64,000 nt of DNA, from positions 10,974,001 to 11,038,000 of the forward strand of contig CAVNZM010000002.1 of assembly GCA_963693365.1 (NCBI GenBank), read 5' to 3'. This document shows positions 1 through 30,801 of this stretch, one piece after another. Made by a program: the position numbers and the translations under genes. Position 1 is the stretch's first letter, and the number at the start of each line of letters is the position of its first letter. The notes under the pieces were generated by a model. It was not told where the DNA came from, searched no databases, and was given only the letters and a program-made list of their open reading frames with translations. The stretch comes from Amoebidium appalachense. Lineage: Eukaryota; Ichthyosporea.

Positions 1-1166
1 AGCAGAGGGTGGGGAGGTGTGTATCAAACTATGTGAGCCGGCATCGCCTTGTTGACGGCAGCACCTCACGCTAACCGTCAGCCAATAGGAATGTACTGCG
101 GCACTTCCGGAAATGATGCTTTTGCTGTGTCACGCATTCCGCAGCGTTTACATAGTAGCCAAAAGTGCACAGTGTGCCGTGTCACGACACCGACGTCACA
201 CCGTCGTCACTATAGAATTTGAAAACAATAAGAGCGTAATTTGCAGCGTAGTAATGCCTACCAGAAAACCAAAGAAAATAATATTGAAAAATTTCAATTA
301 GTTTGGTAATCTGGAAATATTTAGTAACGAAACAATGCATCAGTACGTGGTGCGCATGCATATTTGGACCGCACGGTGACTGGGTCAGTTCGATGTTTTG
401 TGTACATTTTGTGCATACGCGCGTGACGTCACATGCATTTTATTAGGCTCAGCACAGACTGAACAACAGATGTGCTCGGGGATGCATATGGCATGGTCCT
501 CACTGCGGATTACAATCACTGTGCCGGTACGCACAGATGTGCACGACCTATATTAGTGGGCCCTAATAGACATTGGTATGTAAGGGATTCTTGATTTTGA
601 AACGGGGAGGGGGGTAGTAGTAGTAGTAGTAGTAGCGTTGGGGCCTTTGGACAGTGGGTCCTTTCCCCCCCTTTCTCCGCGGGGGGGGGGGGGGGGGGGG
701 GGGGAGGGGGGCCCGGGGGACCCACCCACCCCCCGTCGGCTGCCATAATCTGACTATTTATATCAGATAACCTGATGATATAACATTAATTATCATTAAC
801 AGCCGTTTACATGCATAGCATGACATCGTCATTGCCTTTAAACCAAGGCCTCCAACAACTGTAGTTGTATCTAGGGGGCCTTGCTTTAAACACAAACATT
901 GACTCAAGAGGCTCACTAATTATTAATATTTATAATAGAAGAAGGCCTTGATCACTTCGGACGGTAATTACATGCATAGCATGACATCGTCATTGCCTTT
1001 AAACCAAGGCCTCCTACAACTGTAGTATCTAGGAGGCCTTGCTTTAAACACAAACATTGACTCAAGAGGCTCACTAATTATTAATATTAATAGAAGTCCT
1101 TGATCACCTGAAACTCAGGTTACATGCCGTCCGGTACCGGTCATATGCATTCGGGGGTCCCTTCCC

Positions 1167-1203
<37 letters not shown>

Positions 1204-1290
1204 AGCTCCCCCACCCCAGGTCCCCCTGGGGCCCCTGTCACCCCACCGCGCCCCCCTCCCCCCGGGGCCCCTTCTCTCCCCCCTCCCGGA

Positions 1291-1334
<44 letters not shown>

Positions 1335-1673
1335 TCTCCCACTCGTCTTCAGTTGCCCCGGCCCACCACGCACGCACATACACGCACACACTTTCACACG
1401 TATTGAATTAATTAACACGTACCTGCATACACATGTACCACCCACGTGCACGCACATGAGGTGCAAAAACTTTGACTGATGAGCACCCGACACACACATG
1501 AACATGCAGATGCATTCACCCACACCACACACACATACATTCCCTGCCACACACTCAGGCAGCTGCAGATATGCACACCAACACTGCACAGTGAACGTTA
1601 CATGGTAACCTTGCCCACAATAATTATTCATAATTTAGAAATAGTACGACCCGTGCATGTGTGAGTGTGCTGA

Positions 1674-1734
<61 letters not shown>

Positions 1735-2098
1735 TATGTTGTGTATAGGTGTGCGTGTGTGCATGCATGTGTGCACATGCATGTACTTTTGTGTAAATGA
1801 GCAGCCGAGGGAGGGGGGAGGGGGGTAGGGAGGGAGGGAGGGAGGGGGGTGATCATGGTGGGGCGGGACAGAGGCCTGCGGGAGGGGAGAGGGGGAGGGA
1901 CCGCGGAGAGAGGGAGGGGAGATTAAGAAAATAATATAGAGCATGCATCCGACAGAAGAAGACCACCGGCACGAACGGGTGGGAAGTGTGTGTGTGTGAC
2001 ACTGTGTGTGTGTGTGTGCGGGTATGGGCGCGCACGCGCATGTGTGGGTGTTTGTGCGTGTTGTGTGTGTCAGTGTGTGTGTGTGTGTGTGTGTCACG

Positions 2099-2182
<84 letters not shown>

Positions 2183-2250
2183 TGTGTACTGATGTGTGTT
2201 TGTGTGCGTGTGCACGTGTGTGTGTGTGTGTGTGTTTGTGTGTACATATG

Positions 2251-2307
<57 letters not shown>

Positions 2308-2488
2308 GTGGGGGGGGGGGGGAGGGGGGATAGTCCGTGGGATATGCCATCAGTGGCCAAAACGGGCTCGCTGCAATTCCTCCGAAAGAGAAGGAAAAAA
2401 AAAAAAAGAAGAAGTGGGAAAAAAAAAGTAACGAATACAACCTTTGGTGGGTGGGAAAGAGACTCTGCCCATAATCACGCGCATGCCG

Positions 2489-2537
<49 letters not shown>

Positions 2538-3982
2538 GGGGCCGGGACCCACCCACCCTTGCGGCTACCTTGGGGAGGGGTACGGACCCACCCCCTCCGG
2601 CCACCCCCCTGAAGGGGTGGGTCTCCCCCCCCCCCGAAGGGGCGTACCACCAGGCCGGGGGATGTCGATATTTACTACTCCCCCCCCCCTCCCATTTCAA
2701 ATTCCCCATAAGGTGCGGCGCAGATGGCAGTCATCGCACACTGCGCATGATAAACTTACGCACGTGTCACACCGGTGACACCCGGGCCTGTGTACCACAT
2801 AGTCGTGACTTTCCGAACCTTCGCTGCGAAGGAGTCGACCGCCGGCGCCCGGCGGCGCCCGGGAAATTCGGGAATGCGTCGTCATGTATGGTGCACGTGG
2901 CCCCGCGCCGGATATGCATGCACAATTGCATGCATTACGTTTGTAGGTTAGGCAGTCTGGCTTGCGCACACTAGGGCATCCGAGTATAAGATTCAGGGCG
3001 TGTAGCCAAAGTTTCCATTATAATTACAATACGGTATCATCAACCATAAAATACACACACAAACACACACACACATATGTATATAAATATCTATATATAA
3101 CACCTACCTCCATACTATATTTATTCATGCTCATGCTTCTGGGCCTTCTCAGTTTCATGATGGCTTGCCGCTCATAAATCGATTTTGTTCCACTATCGTA
3201 TACCGTGACACTACCGATGTAGGATCGATGCATTCTAGTTATGACTCAAAAGTGGGAGCAAGGTTGCAGAGGCCATGGGTCGCCAGTGTGCAGTAATGTG
3301 CCCTCACTTTTGACTTAAAACGCAGTGTAGTTGAATGCAGCCTGTTGTGTTATGTACTTCTTAGTCGGGGTCGAGGATAACTCATGGCTAGGTAGTGTTG
3401 CACGTTTTTTATCTCATCTCATCATTAGTCTCGGGCTTCTTGTCTCATAATGGTGTATGGCACAATTACAGCCCAAAAACAATCACACAACCACACATTC
3501 ACACATGGCCAATAATTTCACACACATTCACTCAACATAGTATTTCAGTATTGGTGACTGGCAGCCTTTATTTAATCTCATAGCGTTGGCTCTGTTGCGA
3601 ACTATTCTGTATTATATTTATGGCCATGGTCACGTTGCAATTGAAATGCAAATGAAAACACCCATGTTACCGGTTTGAGCTGCTGGATCTCAGTGAGGCT
3701 GGTTTAACAAACACATAGGCCATTCTAAGCTTTAAAAGCGCTTCAAACAGCAACTTGGCCACCAAAGAAATTTACAAGCTTTTTACCGCTAGTATAGAGT
3801 GTTTAAGCTACCAATTGCAAAGGGGAACGTTGACACCATACACGAACGTCATCTGTCACCTTTTTATAGAAATCAGAATCTATAGCAGTAGAGGGATGGG
3901 TATATCCCGGCTAGATTAGTAGTTGCACTGGCACCACCCCCACTAAGCGGAGCATTGGGTTTCCACCAAAGTCTTCGTGTTG
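1..3982. other. Intergenic repeat-rich region
   Basis: No supported gene. It holds a short (AGT)n run near 615-636, poly-G or poly-C tracts (about 682-704, 1168-1202, 1291-1332, 2491-2536), a 161-bp direct repeat (808-1105) and (TG)n-rich stretches (1670-1725, 1987-2310). The open frames here read as poly-Pro, poly-Gly, (Thr-His)n or (Cys-Val)n, which is what simple repeats give in any frame. Confidence 0.7.
808..1105 (+). repeat. Two-copy 161-bp tandem repeat with internal palindrome
   Basis: Two direct copies start near 808 and 969, both opening with TACATGCATAGCATGACATC. Each contains an inverted repeat of CAAGGCCTCC type around a short loop: in copy 2 the arms CAAGGCCTCCTA and TAGGAGGCCTTG match over 12 bp, while copy 1 carries one T:G wobble change. 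Both copies end in an AT-rich TTATTAATATT block. Seen directly; the origin is not known. Confidence 0.85.
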
Positions 3983-5494
3983 ATGTACACATGCATTCGT
4001 AAGGCAGAGACCATCTACGTTTCGAGCGCAAACAGTATTTCAATTGGACGTATGCATGCACAACACGGTGGCACCACACCAGTGCAAACAGTGAATGAAA
4101 TGGTGACTGTAGGTGGGGTAGCAGAGGACCCCCCACTGCACCTCGTGGAGTTTGTGGAACCTTCCCTGCATCCATTCACTAAAGATGACCCATCGAAGCC
4201 CACGGAACATCTCGACTCTATCGGAAACGCGGGTCTTTCCGGAACCCTCCAGCTCACCCCACCGTCCTTCTCCCAAGCGCAAGTATGCGCTGCGCTGCCC
4301 TCCCCTCACCACCGAAGGGTAGAGGAGCTGTCATACGAGGTTAGCCAGTCATACACGCTACCCTACCAACGGAAGACACTGCTGATAAATTTCATCCTGT
4401 TTGCGGCCCTCCTTGCCCCCGAGATCCTTTTGTCCCTGCGGGTGAGCAACCTCTCCTTCACCCTTCCCAGTATGCGCCTGGTCGAGGCTGGGGACGAGCT
4501 ATATTTGGCCCGAGACACGCTCACCAGCACCCTTACTTCACAAAACACCACCCAGAAAATTCTGGCGGTGTCCGGCCTGTTACGGGCTGCTGCTCAGTTC
4601 GACGCCACGGTCGTGCAGAGCATGGAAGACGGCGGAACAATCTTCTACTGGAACCTGTTATTGTACGGGGCTCACATGGTGCTGTGGGCCCTGGTGACAC
4701 TCACATCCTATCGCCTGAGACACCACGCGTCCATAAAGTCCCGTGGTTACGAGTACCTCGTGTTTCTGTTGACGGTGCACATATGCCTGCTGTGTTCCGG
4801 CGTGTTCCTAACGGCGGCCGACAACCTAAGGTTCAGCCAATATCCAAAGGCGACAAATCCGGAAAACATGCAGGCGCTAGAGCGGGAGGCGACGCGGACC
4901 ATTAACATAGGCATGTCGGCGTTTTTGGTTGCAGTTCTTTTCTGGGATTTATTTATGTCTGCGCTGGTGCAGCGGCAACGAACCATATACCTAATTTTCT
5001 CGCGGACTTTCCAGGTGCGTGCAATCAGGTTTTGGCAGCTCCTCCCGTACAACCTCCTCCTGCTCATCCCGCCCTATGCCACAATAGTCTCCGCCCGGGT
5101 GCTGTACCAGTACCGTACCTTGTGGCTGGCGGTGTCCGGGATCATGGTCATGATCGTGTGCCAATCGACCATGATATCCTACTACGCCATCCTCGCACGC
5201 AAAGCCCACCTACGCTTCAGCGACTTCTATGCCCACGTCCGCTGCAACATCCTCTTTACTCTGTTTGCAATCATGGTGTCCGTGTTGACGGGCGTCTACC
5301 CGCGCGATTCGTGGACGCGCAGTCTCTGGTACAGCATGTGCAGAGCCCTGAGCACCCGGCACCTTTTGGACGAAATGGCGTGCTTGCTCGTGCAGGAGAA
5401 ATTCACAAAGTTGACACCCCTCACACACATCAGCGCTCAGGCCGCCACGGACGATGCAGTGACACGGGTGCACTCAACCACGTTAGCGTCATAG
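3983..5494 (+). CDS. Multi-pass (about seven-helix) membrane protein, unknown function
   Basis: Single uninterrupted frame of about 503 codons with ordinary amino-acid composition, unlike the repeat-derived frames around it. After a hydrophilic N-terminus of about 125 residues there are roughly seven hydrophobic segments, starting around residues 131, 220, 255, 305, 345, 375 and 415. NLSF and NTTQ in the loop after the first helix are possible N-glycosylation sites, which would place that loop on the lumenal or outer face. The first ATG is at 3983; a second in-frame ATG at 4052 is a plausible alternative start. I do not recognise a family: the helix count allows a receptor-like or transporter-like protein, but no GPCR or channel signature was seen. 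It is intron-free, whereas most neighbours are heavily split. Confidence 0.75.
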   Translation: MYTCIRKAETIYVSSANSISIGRMHAQHGGTTPVQTVNEMVTVGGVAEDPPLHLVEFVEPSLHPFTKDDPSKPTEHLDSIGNAGLSGTLQLTPPSFSQAQVCAALPSPHHRRVEELSYEVSQSYTLPYQRKTLLINFILFAALLAPEILLSLRVSNLSFTLPSMRLVEAGDELYLARDTLTSTLTSQNTTQKILAVSGLLRAAAQFDATVVQSMEDGGTIFYWNLLLYGAHMVLWALVTLTSYRLRHHASIKSRGYEYLVFLLTVHICLLCSGVFLTAADNLRFSQYPKATNPENMQALEREATRTINIGMSAFLVAVLFWDLFMSALVQRQRTIYLIFSRTFQVRAIRFWQLLPYNLLLLIPPYATIVSARVLYQYRTLWLAVSGIMVMIVCQSTMISYYAILARKAHLRFSDFYAHVRCNILFTLFAIMVSVLTGVYPRDSWTRSLWYSMCRALSTRHLLDEMACLLVQEKFTKLTPLTHISAQAATDDAVTRVHSTTLAS

Positions 5495-7750
5495 TTGCAG
5501 TTTTTTTCGAGATTACAAATTGGTCCGGTGTGTTTGTGTTTGTGTGTAGGCGGGTCGGTGGGACTGCTAGGGGGAGGGGGGGGAGGAGGGTAGCCTAATC
5601 GCATTCTTCTTGTCCATCCCTCTTGTGTTTTCCGTTTCTGAATCCGTATTTCTAGATGAAGAAACGATATCGATAACTACCGTGAATGTACGTAGCATGA
5701 TGCACCGTCAAAGCCAGAGGCCCAGGTATTACAGTATTTCGAATGTACATAAGGTGTTCACATATTGCCCAAGTGGCCATGGGTCTGCGGCCTGTGTTCT
5801 GGTGGAGACTAAATTCTATAGCAATACATTGAGTACTGCAGTATAGAGCAAGTTTTTCCGTACCATCAAGTAAATACCAAAAGAAGTATGCCGAAGCTTG
5901 TAAAGCTGCCTCCAGCACCAAAGATATCCTTATATCATAGCCTTTGATTTTGCTAATTGATTCACCACGTGCTATATTTCCGTGTGTTTGGTTGAGGGTC
6001 TTGCATAACTACATAATATAGGTAGAGGCCTCGACATTAGAGGAAAGATCGATGTAAGATGAGATAGAAGTGGTTACCACTGGGTATATACCGTTAGCAT
6101 AGGCGTTTGTTTGCGGTCGAGGAATTTGTCCATCGGCTTGGTATGCACGACGTGTCATAAGTTCATATGTTTAAACTGCGTAGGTTCTAAGAATTTGGCA
6201 TAGTATGGGCCGTGCACAACTGCACATGCATGTCATGTAAGCAGTTGTGATTAGGTGGCCTGCAACAAGTTTGACCTTATTGGCTTAAATTTGATATCAG
6301 CAGTTGCACTGGATTGCAGATCAAGATACCGCCAAGTTAAGGGATTCCACCCGAGGTAGGTCTATACGAAGGAAGCCCTAGGTATAGGGAGATCGGATGA
6401 TAACCGGCTAAAAAAATACAATAATTGATAATAATTTACAAAAATAAAAAACATAAACCCAATAACCATAACCCTATGTGTGTCTGGGCCCTAAATGGGG
6501 GGGCTGCCGCCCCCCCAACCCCCGCTAAAGGGGCCTGACGGCCCCTTTATGTCGCTTGGGGATCGAATCGTTCTCCCCTGATTTTACGTCATCGGATCGT
6601 GTTTTGTCCAATCAGGTGCGCGGGGACTTCCGGCGTATGGACTTGGGTGGCTACCTCAAGGGATTCCCCAAATGTTGCACGGCAAAGTTGGATGAGCCGT
6701 ATTCCATTTTTGGCTTTGGCTATATAAGACAGTGCTGTACTGTGTCCCTACAAAAGTTCCCGATCAATCTTGGGGAGTACGTCTGTATCAACAAAATGTG
6801 AAATAGAATATCTTGAGGGCGGGCGTGCACGCATGTACATGTGTCATTTGGCAGCCCATTTGTTCGATGAACTAGTACTGCTCGCATGGATTCGTACCAG
6901 GATCATCTATCAGATTCAGCAGTTTTTAAGGTGGATGCTAAAGCAACGGGTGGCCAAACCCAAGATCTCCTTCATCTGCACCACACGTGTCCAATATATG
7001 ATAGGTATAACCAACCTTCGTGCTTGTTCCTTATTTAGAAAGGGACTCGCCCGGAGACCACCGCACAGAGGCCTCGGCCCGGGTACCATATCAGGAGCGG
7101 GCAATTTTTGAATTCTCCCTCCCCGGCCCCGCCGGGGAAAATTTGAGGTTTTTGGACCTCAAAGAAGTCAAATCCTGCAAAATCCACTACCGGGAGGCCA
7201 AAAAGGGTGATTTTACAAAAAAGGAGGGACATACATGAAAAAGAGAAAATGGGCGAGTTCAGTGGGCTGCCGATAAGTATATTTCGTGCTGGGCCGGTAT
7301 ACATGCTGCCGTGGTTGTTGCTGTAGACGGCAGTATGGCATCGCATGTGTCACGTGACCTGCACGTGAATGCGACCATGTGCAGGCACTGAGTCTAGGGG
7401 GATTTGTATTTAGAGACAGGTGTTAAAGCAGCGAAAATTGAATACAGGCACATACATATGCATGTTATACATTCGCACAGTCGACTGATCAGAATACTTG
7501 CATTCGAAACTACCGTTTGTTGCTGACCATAGCTGTCAGCATGATTAGCGTGCTCCTACAAGAAACCTAGCTATATACACCCACCTCAAATCTGCTGGGA
7601 TGACTTATAATGTCGACAATGGAGAGAGCAGGCCTAGGAACATAAAATTTTTTTTGCTTATGCCATACTTTCGTGTTTACTGTGTGTGTATGCGCACACG
7701 GAGGTGCTGCTTAGACGCGCGCGCACCTCCCTGTCTGTTTGTGTACATGT

Positions 7751-7782
<32 letters not shown>

Positions 7783-7813
7783 GGGGGGGGGGGGAGGGGG
7801 AGGGGCCACGTGT

Positions 7814-7861
<48 letters not shown>

Positions 7862-7963
7862 GGGCACGTGTGCGCATGTGTGTCATGCGGGTTCACACTA
7901 TCATGGTGATATAAATAAAGCTTACTGCTCTGCTTTAAGCGCCTATCGCGTAGTGTTAATTAA
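5495..7963. other. Intergenic region
   Basis: No supported gene. There are two adjacent hairpins (6497-6548), a TATA-box-like GCTATATAAG near 6719-6728 that leads into no clear gene, a small TTTGAGG/CCTCAAA hairpin near 7142-7163, and paired (TG)n/poly-G tracts at 7748-7860 near the 3' end of the SDR42E-like gene. Confidence 0.6.
6497..6548. repeat. Two adjacent G/C-rich hairpins
   Basis: GGGGGGG (6497-6503) faces CCCCCCC (6510-6516) across CTGCCG. Ten bases further, AAAGGGGCC (6527-6535) faces GGCCCCTTT (6540-6548) across TGAC. Both stems are perfect. They resemble transposon-end or terminator structures, but no associated coding frame was found. Confidence 0.6.
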
Positions 7964-16589
<8,626 letters not shown>

Positions 16590-16670
16590 GTTTGTATGAT
16601 ATCGATTCAAGGCCTAAAAAGGGAGGGTAGCGGGTAAGGAGCGGTTGAATAGGCGGGGAAGGGGCGGGAG

Positions 16671-16723
<53 letters not shown>

Positions 16724-17543
16724 CGGTGAAAACAAGAAAGAAGAGAGGAGTGCACGATAAAGGAAATGAGTTGGTTTGAGCAAAGGGAGCAGGGATGAGG
16801 GTCTGAATTGGTGCAGAACTAAGAACGGAAGAGGCAGATTATGAGCCGTTAGCAGGCTGGTTCCGCCCGTAAACTTTGGAATAATGGCTCGAAAAGGCCT
16901 ATGTTTTGTAAGTAGCCGCAGGAGAAATTGTGGCCCGTACAGTATGTCCTGGGCTGATCGTCGTGTTCAAGCCAACGGGATCCTGGAGCTCGCAGCTCTG
17001 GAGCTCTTTCTGGTTCAAGAGCTTTTTTCGTTTGTTTTTTTTTGCATGCATGCATGCCTTTGCTGCTTTTGTGCCAGGAAGTTCGATGATTGGCTAAATC
17101 GGCACCATTGTTCGAAGGTCCAAGTTTTCGTTGTTCACTTTTTTTTCTTTTGACTGTTTATTTTTTTTTCTTTTGTTCACTGAAGCCTTTTCACAAACCT
17201 TTTTCCACCTCAGTTTCCGCTCGTCAACTTCTCAAGTTGTGCGCTTTCAGAAACTATAGATAATTACGTTTGCTCGAAGCTTTGACTTGTACACACCACA
17301 TAAGCCGAGAACCAAGAAATACGACGACAATGGGCATACAATCTCACAGCCAGTACACTAATGTTCGTCGACATAAGAGTCTTTGATTTCAGCACCTTGG
17401 AAGTTGGAACTTCCATATGGAAGCACTTGGGTGGTTCAGTTTTGGGTATACTATACTATATCCCTCCCCTTGAAAAACATCGTAGGCGTTCTGAAACTGC
17501 ATCAGCCACTATGGCGTCACATATATAAAGAGTTACATCAGCC
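16590..17543. promoter_or_regulatory. Divergent promoter interval between SDR42E-like and SMYD5-like genes
   Basis: About 950 bp separate the two starts, which face away from each other. It contains a G tract of about 48 bases (16676-16723), T-rich DNA around 17135-17180 and ATATATAAAG at 17521-17530. That TATA-like box lies only about 15 bases before the first SMYD5 ATG, so the true SMYD5 start may be further downstream. No other gene was seen. Confidence 0.5.
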
Positions 17544-26858
<9,315 letters not shown>

Positions 26859-27292
26859 CTGGCTGTAGGTCACGTGTGCAGTATGCAGTTGAATGAATGC
26901 GCTATTACAAACACCTTGCGTGGAGCTGGGTTCGATCAACTCTGGAGTTCAATCAGTGGCAGATGGCTGATGTGTTCATTTTTCTTTTCTTTTTGAAATA
27001 AGCCTATGGTTCGAAAGTACTGCCCTGCCGAATGGATATAGGCCGCCCTTTTATGGAAGCACACGAACAAACTGTCCATTTGTAGACACTGTGGTTCTTG
27101 CCATGCACCTGACGGACGTTGATCCATTAGACATAGGATAGAATGAATGACCGGCCTGCGTGTATGCCATACAGCCATATGCGTGTAAAAAAGGAATCTG
27201 TCAATACATCCAACATAATTGGAATCACTCCACTCGATTTCCCTGGCACTCATGACCATGGGCCACACCACCTACCCTCCCCCCCTTCCTCC

Positions 27293-27329
<37 letters not shown>

Positions 27330-28224
27330 ACCCACCCCCCCCCCCCCCCACCGTACCCACCCTCATCCCCAAGCAATTTTTCTAAGGCCTAGAAGAAATT
27401 TTTAACACACGTGTACTGACACTAGCCTTCGCCGTGCGTGCACATAGACTCGATATTGCACACGTACATGCAACACAACAAATTACCACCACAAGCTAAG
27501 CCCATCCAGCATGCATAGGCTGAATCAGCCCCGATTCGTTCGGCCTGAGTTCCGAGGAAAAGCACATGCAGTAGATACGCCCCGTGGAAGACAACAAACA
27601 CTTTTACATGCGAGTTGTGCACACAAACCCAAGCACTTTGTACTGTACACACCAACTTTGAATTGTTTATTTTTGTGTCACATATGTATAAAGAAAAGGT
27701 GTCCGTTTTTAGCCGTGCTCGTGGTGACCTTCTAGAAACTCACAGGCTGTACACTGACTGGCCAAAAGATTTATTGCGAGCACTTATTGGCTATAGCTGC
27801 TGCCTTCATCTATACATGATTCACAACGGATGCGCTAAAACATTTAAAAGCTGTTTATATCATTTAAAAAACATCTCCGGTGCCCAACTAGTCTTTTTAA
27901 AAATTTGAAAAATAAAGCTAAAGTTGCGTAATAACCGGTGGCTTTAGCATTTTTTTTGGTTTTCGCATCTCATTGGCTTACAACTTTCTGTTGGGGTCGA
28001 ACCACATGATTTTCTGGAAAACGTAAACAAACTCTTTTTTGGCGCGCACCCTGGGCCTCCCACACACGAACACACACACACATACACACGCACGCACCGG
28101 GTCCTAGCCGGTGGCACACATAGACTCCTTCGGCCCTGCCGGCCTGCCTGTCAAAAGTCTCACCTTTGGCGAATAAGTTGTAACTCCTTTTTTTCTGTCT
28201 TCCTTCTAGTAAATCTCTACAAGA
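26859..28224. other. Intergenic region between SMYD5-like and CYP710-like genes
   Basis: About 1.4 kb. Contains C-rich tracts at 27297-27350 and AT-rich unique sequence; AATAAA occurs near 27910. No supported gene; presumably the SMYD5 3' UTR and the P450 promoter. Confidence 0.6.
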
Positions 28225-28982
28225 ATGGAGAACTTTAGTGCGGCAGGGGTAGTGGAGGGGGTGCAGGGACCCCTTGGTGCCGCTGCAGCCGTGTTGGGCC
28301 AAATCGAAGGTTTGCCCACCAGCACAAAGACACTTCTCTATATGACCACGGCACTAGCAGGGTATGTTGCCTACGAGCAGATATCCTTTCAGTTTTTGAA
28401 GAAGGGCAAAGGCGGAGCACTGCCCGGCCCCGGGTTTGTGACGCCCATTCTCGGAGGGCTGCTAACGATGGTCAAGGACCCCTATGGCTTCTGGGAGACA
28501 CAGCGCCTGTACAAGTACGTAAACGTGTTGGTGTGTGCTTGTGCGTGCGTGCGTTCGTGCGTTCGTGCGCATGTCTGGAGCTATGCACGTGCGTGATTGT
28601 GCCTGCTCATGTGCATACTCGTGTACATCTAAAGGCTTGTGTGCAAGCGCTGTTTCCCCTTTTTCTCCGTGACCCGTGGGTGGCTTTTTCTTGTTTTTCC
28701 TGGGCAGCCTTTTTTTAGCTTGCTCTATTCTCGTATCCTTTTTTTCTCCTTTCTTTTCAAAACTTTTGTCTTACATAAAGAAAGCTCGAGTACCTTGATA
28801 TGACATAGCATGTTAAGCGCGGTAGCAGAGCAAACTAGTCTGTGGTGTGTGTTTTTGTTCTTTAGCTCTCAGCCTCTTATCGCGCTTCTTTGAGTTCGAA
28901 GGACCTTTTTATGGTTACAACTCCATGTGTGCTTTATGGCCTCCCTACAACGTGTCTGACCCTTCTATTTTTTATTTTTGTT

Positions 28983-29021
<39 letters not shown>

Positions 29022-30026
29022 AAGAGAGAGGAGAGAGAGCGAGAGAGAGAGAGAGGGGGTGGGGGGGGGGGTATAAGAATTTTGGTGGTATTGGGGAGTT
29101 AAAATTGCATCTTCATTACCGCACGCACATTCTGTGCGCGGAAACCAAGCTTTAGAGCATGCCTTTCTTCCTTTTTACTAACGCAGACACATCCCATCAT
29201 CACACACAGCCCCAATGGGCTATCGTGGAACAGCATCGTAGGCAAGTTCTGTGTGTTTGCCACCAACACAGACACCATCCGCAAGATATTTGCAGCAAAC
29301 AGCCCCGACTCCCTGCTGCTTGTGCTCCACCCTAACGGCCGCCTCATTCTGGGTGGGCGGAACATAGCGTTCCAGTACGGGGAGCAGCACAAGGCACTTA
29401 GAAACAGTTTTCTGACACTGTTTAGTCCCAAGGCTCTGGGCAAGTATCTGAACATACAAGAGAAGGCCATCCACAAGGTAGGGTACTGATACTTGTGTGA
29501 TGATACTTAAACACCTTCCCCTTAAATATTGAACATGTAGGGAAGGCTATTCACATGGTTGGGTTTTCATATTGAGGCTGAAACTGGTATCCCCCCCCCC
29601 TCTTACCCCTTTATATCTGAACCATGGGCAGTGTCTGAACATTAGTGGTCTACAAGGCAGGGTCTTGATACTTGTGTACTGATACTTACACACTCCACTT
29701 ATTCACCATATCTCTGAACATTAGAGGGAGGGCCGCCCGCATCGTAGGGTCTTTATACTCATGCACTGATATTTTACTTTCCATTTATGTCCGAAATATA
29801 TCGAGTATCTGAACTAACAGGTCCAGCATGTAGCTATGTTTTTTGTTTGTTTTTTGTTTTTTGGTTTTTGTTTTTTTGGGGGGGAGGGGGGGACGATTAA
29901 GACGGGGGGATCGAGATATAAGAGACTAGCTATAAGTTATGGCGTCTCTTGCCGCCCCCACCCCTACTTTCATCACCAATGTGCCCCTGTCCCCCCGTCT
30001 GCCCCTCCAAACTCCCCCTCCCGCTC

Positions 30027-30084
<58 letters not shown>

Positions 30085-30763
30085 ACACACACAATGAATC
30101 GAGGCATATATACACGAGATAGTAATGGCTAATGCTACGACAATTGGCCATGACGGGCGAAGCCCTTGGTGCGCACATGCAAAAATACTTATGTAATATT
30201 AAAAGAAAAAGGAGAGACAATCTGTACACGTCTCGCAGATTACTCTATGTGACTTTCAAGTTAGCCGGGTTCGCTGCAGCTGATTCAACATGCACACCAT
30301 CCTGCCGCGGCAGGGTTCGAATTTGGTTTCAAAGGCGTTTCATCTACGTATACCACGACAAACACTGCGACCTCATTACAGAAAGCAATTGAAAACCATT
30401 TGTTAATAATGGATGATGGAAAAAAAGGGCCTGTGTACAGGAAAATGCGACGTGATGGTTACACTTGGTTAAAAAAAAAAAAAAAAAAAAAATCGATTAC
30501 CTTTTAGGTACGATCAAAAAATTTCGAACGCTGATTTTTTTGAAAACCGGGTGACGTCACGTTGATCTTGACGGGACTATGGGTAACGCAAGATCAAGTC
30601 AACATAGAGTCTTGAAATGTAGACTATTTTTTTTGGCAAAAGTTTTGTGAATTGGACGCCACCTGGAGGGACCCGGACCGCCCTGTATAACAGGCCCTTG
30701 CGCAAGTGTGATGACGTCAGGGGGCGCCGGAAACTGACCAGGAAGGGGCTTCGCCCAACAAGT

Positions 30764-30801
<38 letters not shown>

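Noticed and set aside
113-301. Small frame near the left edge
   Set aside because: 62 codons, no motif, no supporting signals; compatible with chance.
27143-27385. 80-codon frame upstream of CYP710
   Set aside because: Half of it is poly-Pro from a C tract, and the rest has no recognisable domain.
30132-30392. 86-codon frame inside CYP710 intron 2
   Set aside because: Looks like unique sequence but has no recognised motif, no neighbouring exons and no clear splice signals; possibly a remnant of a mobile element.
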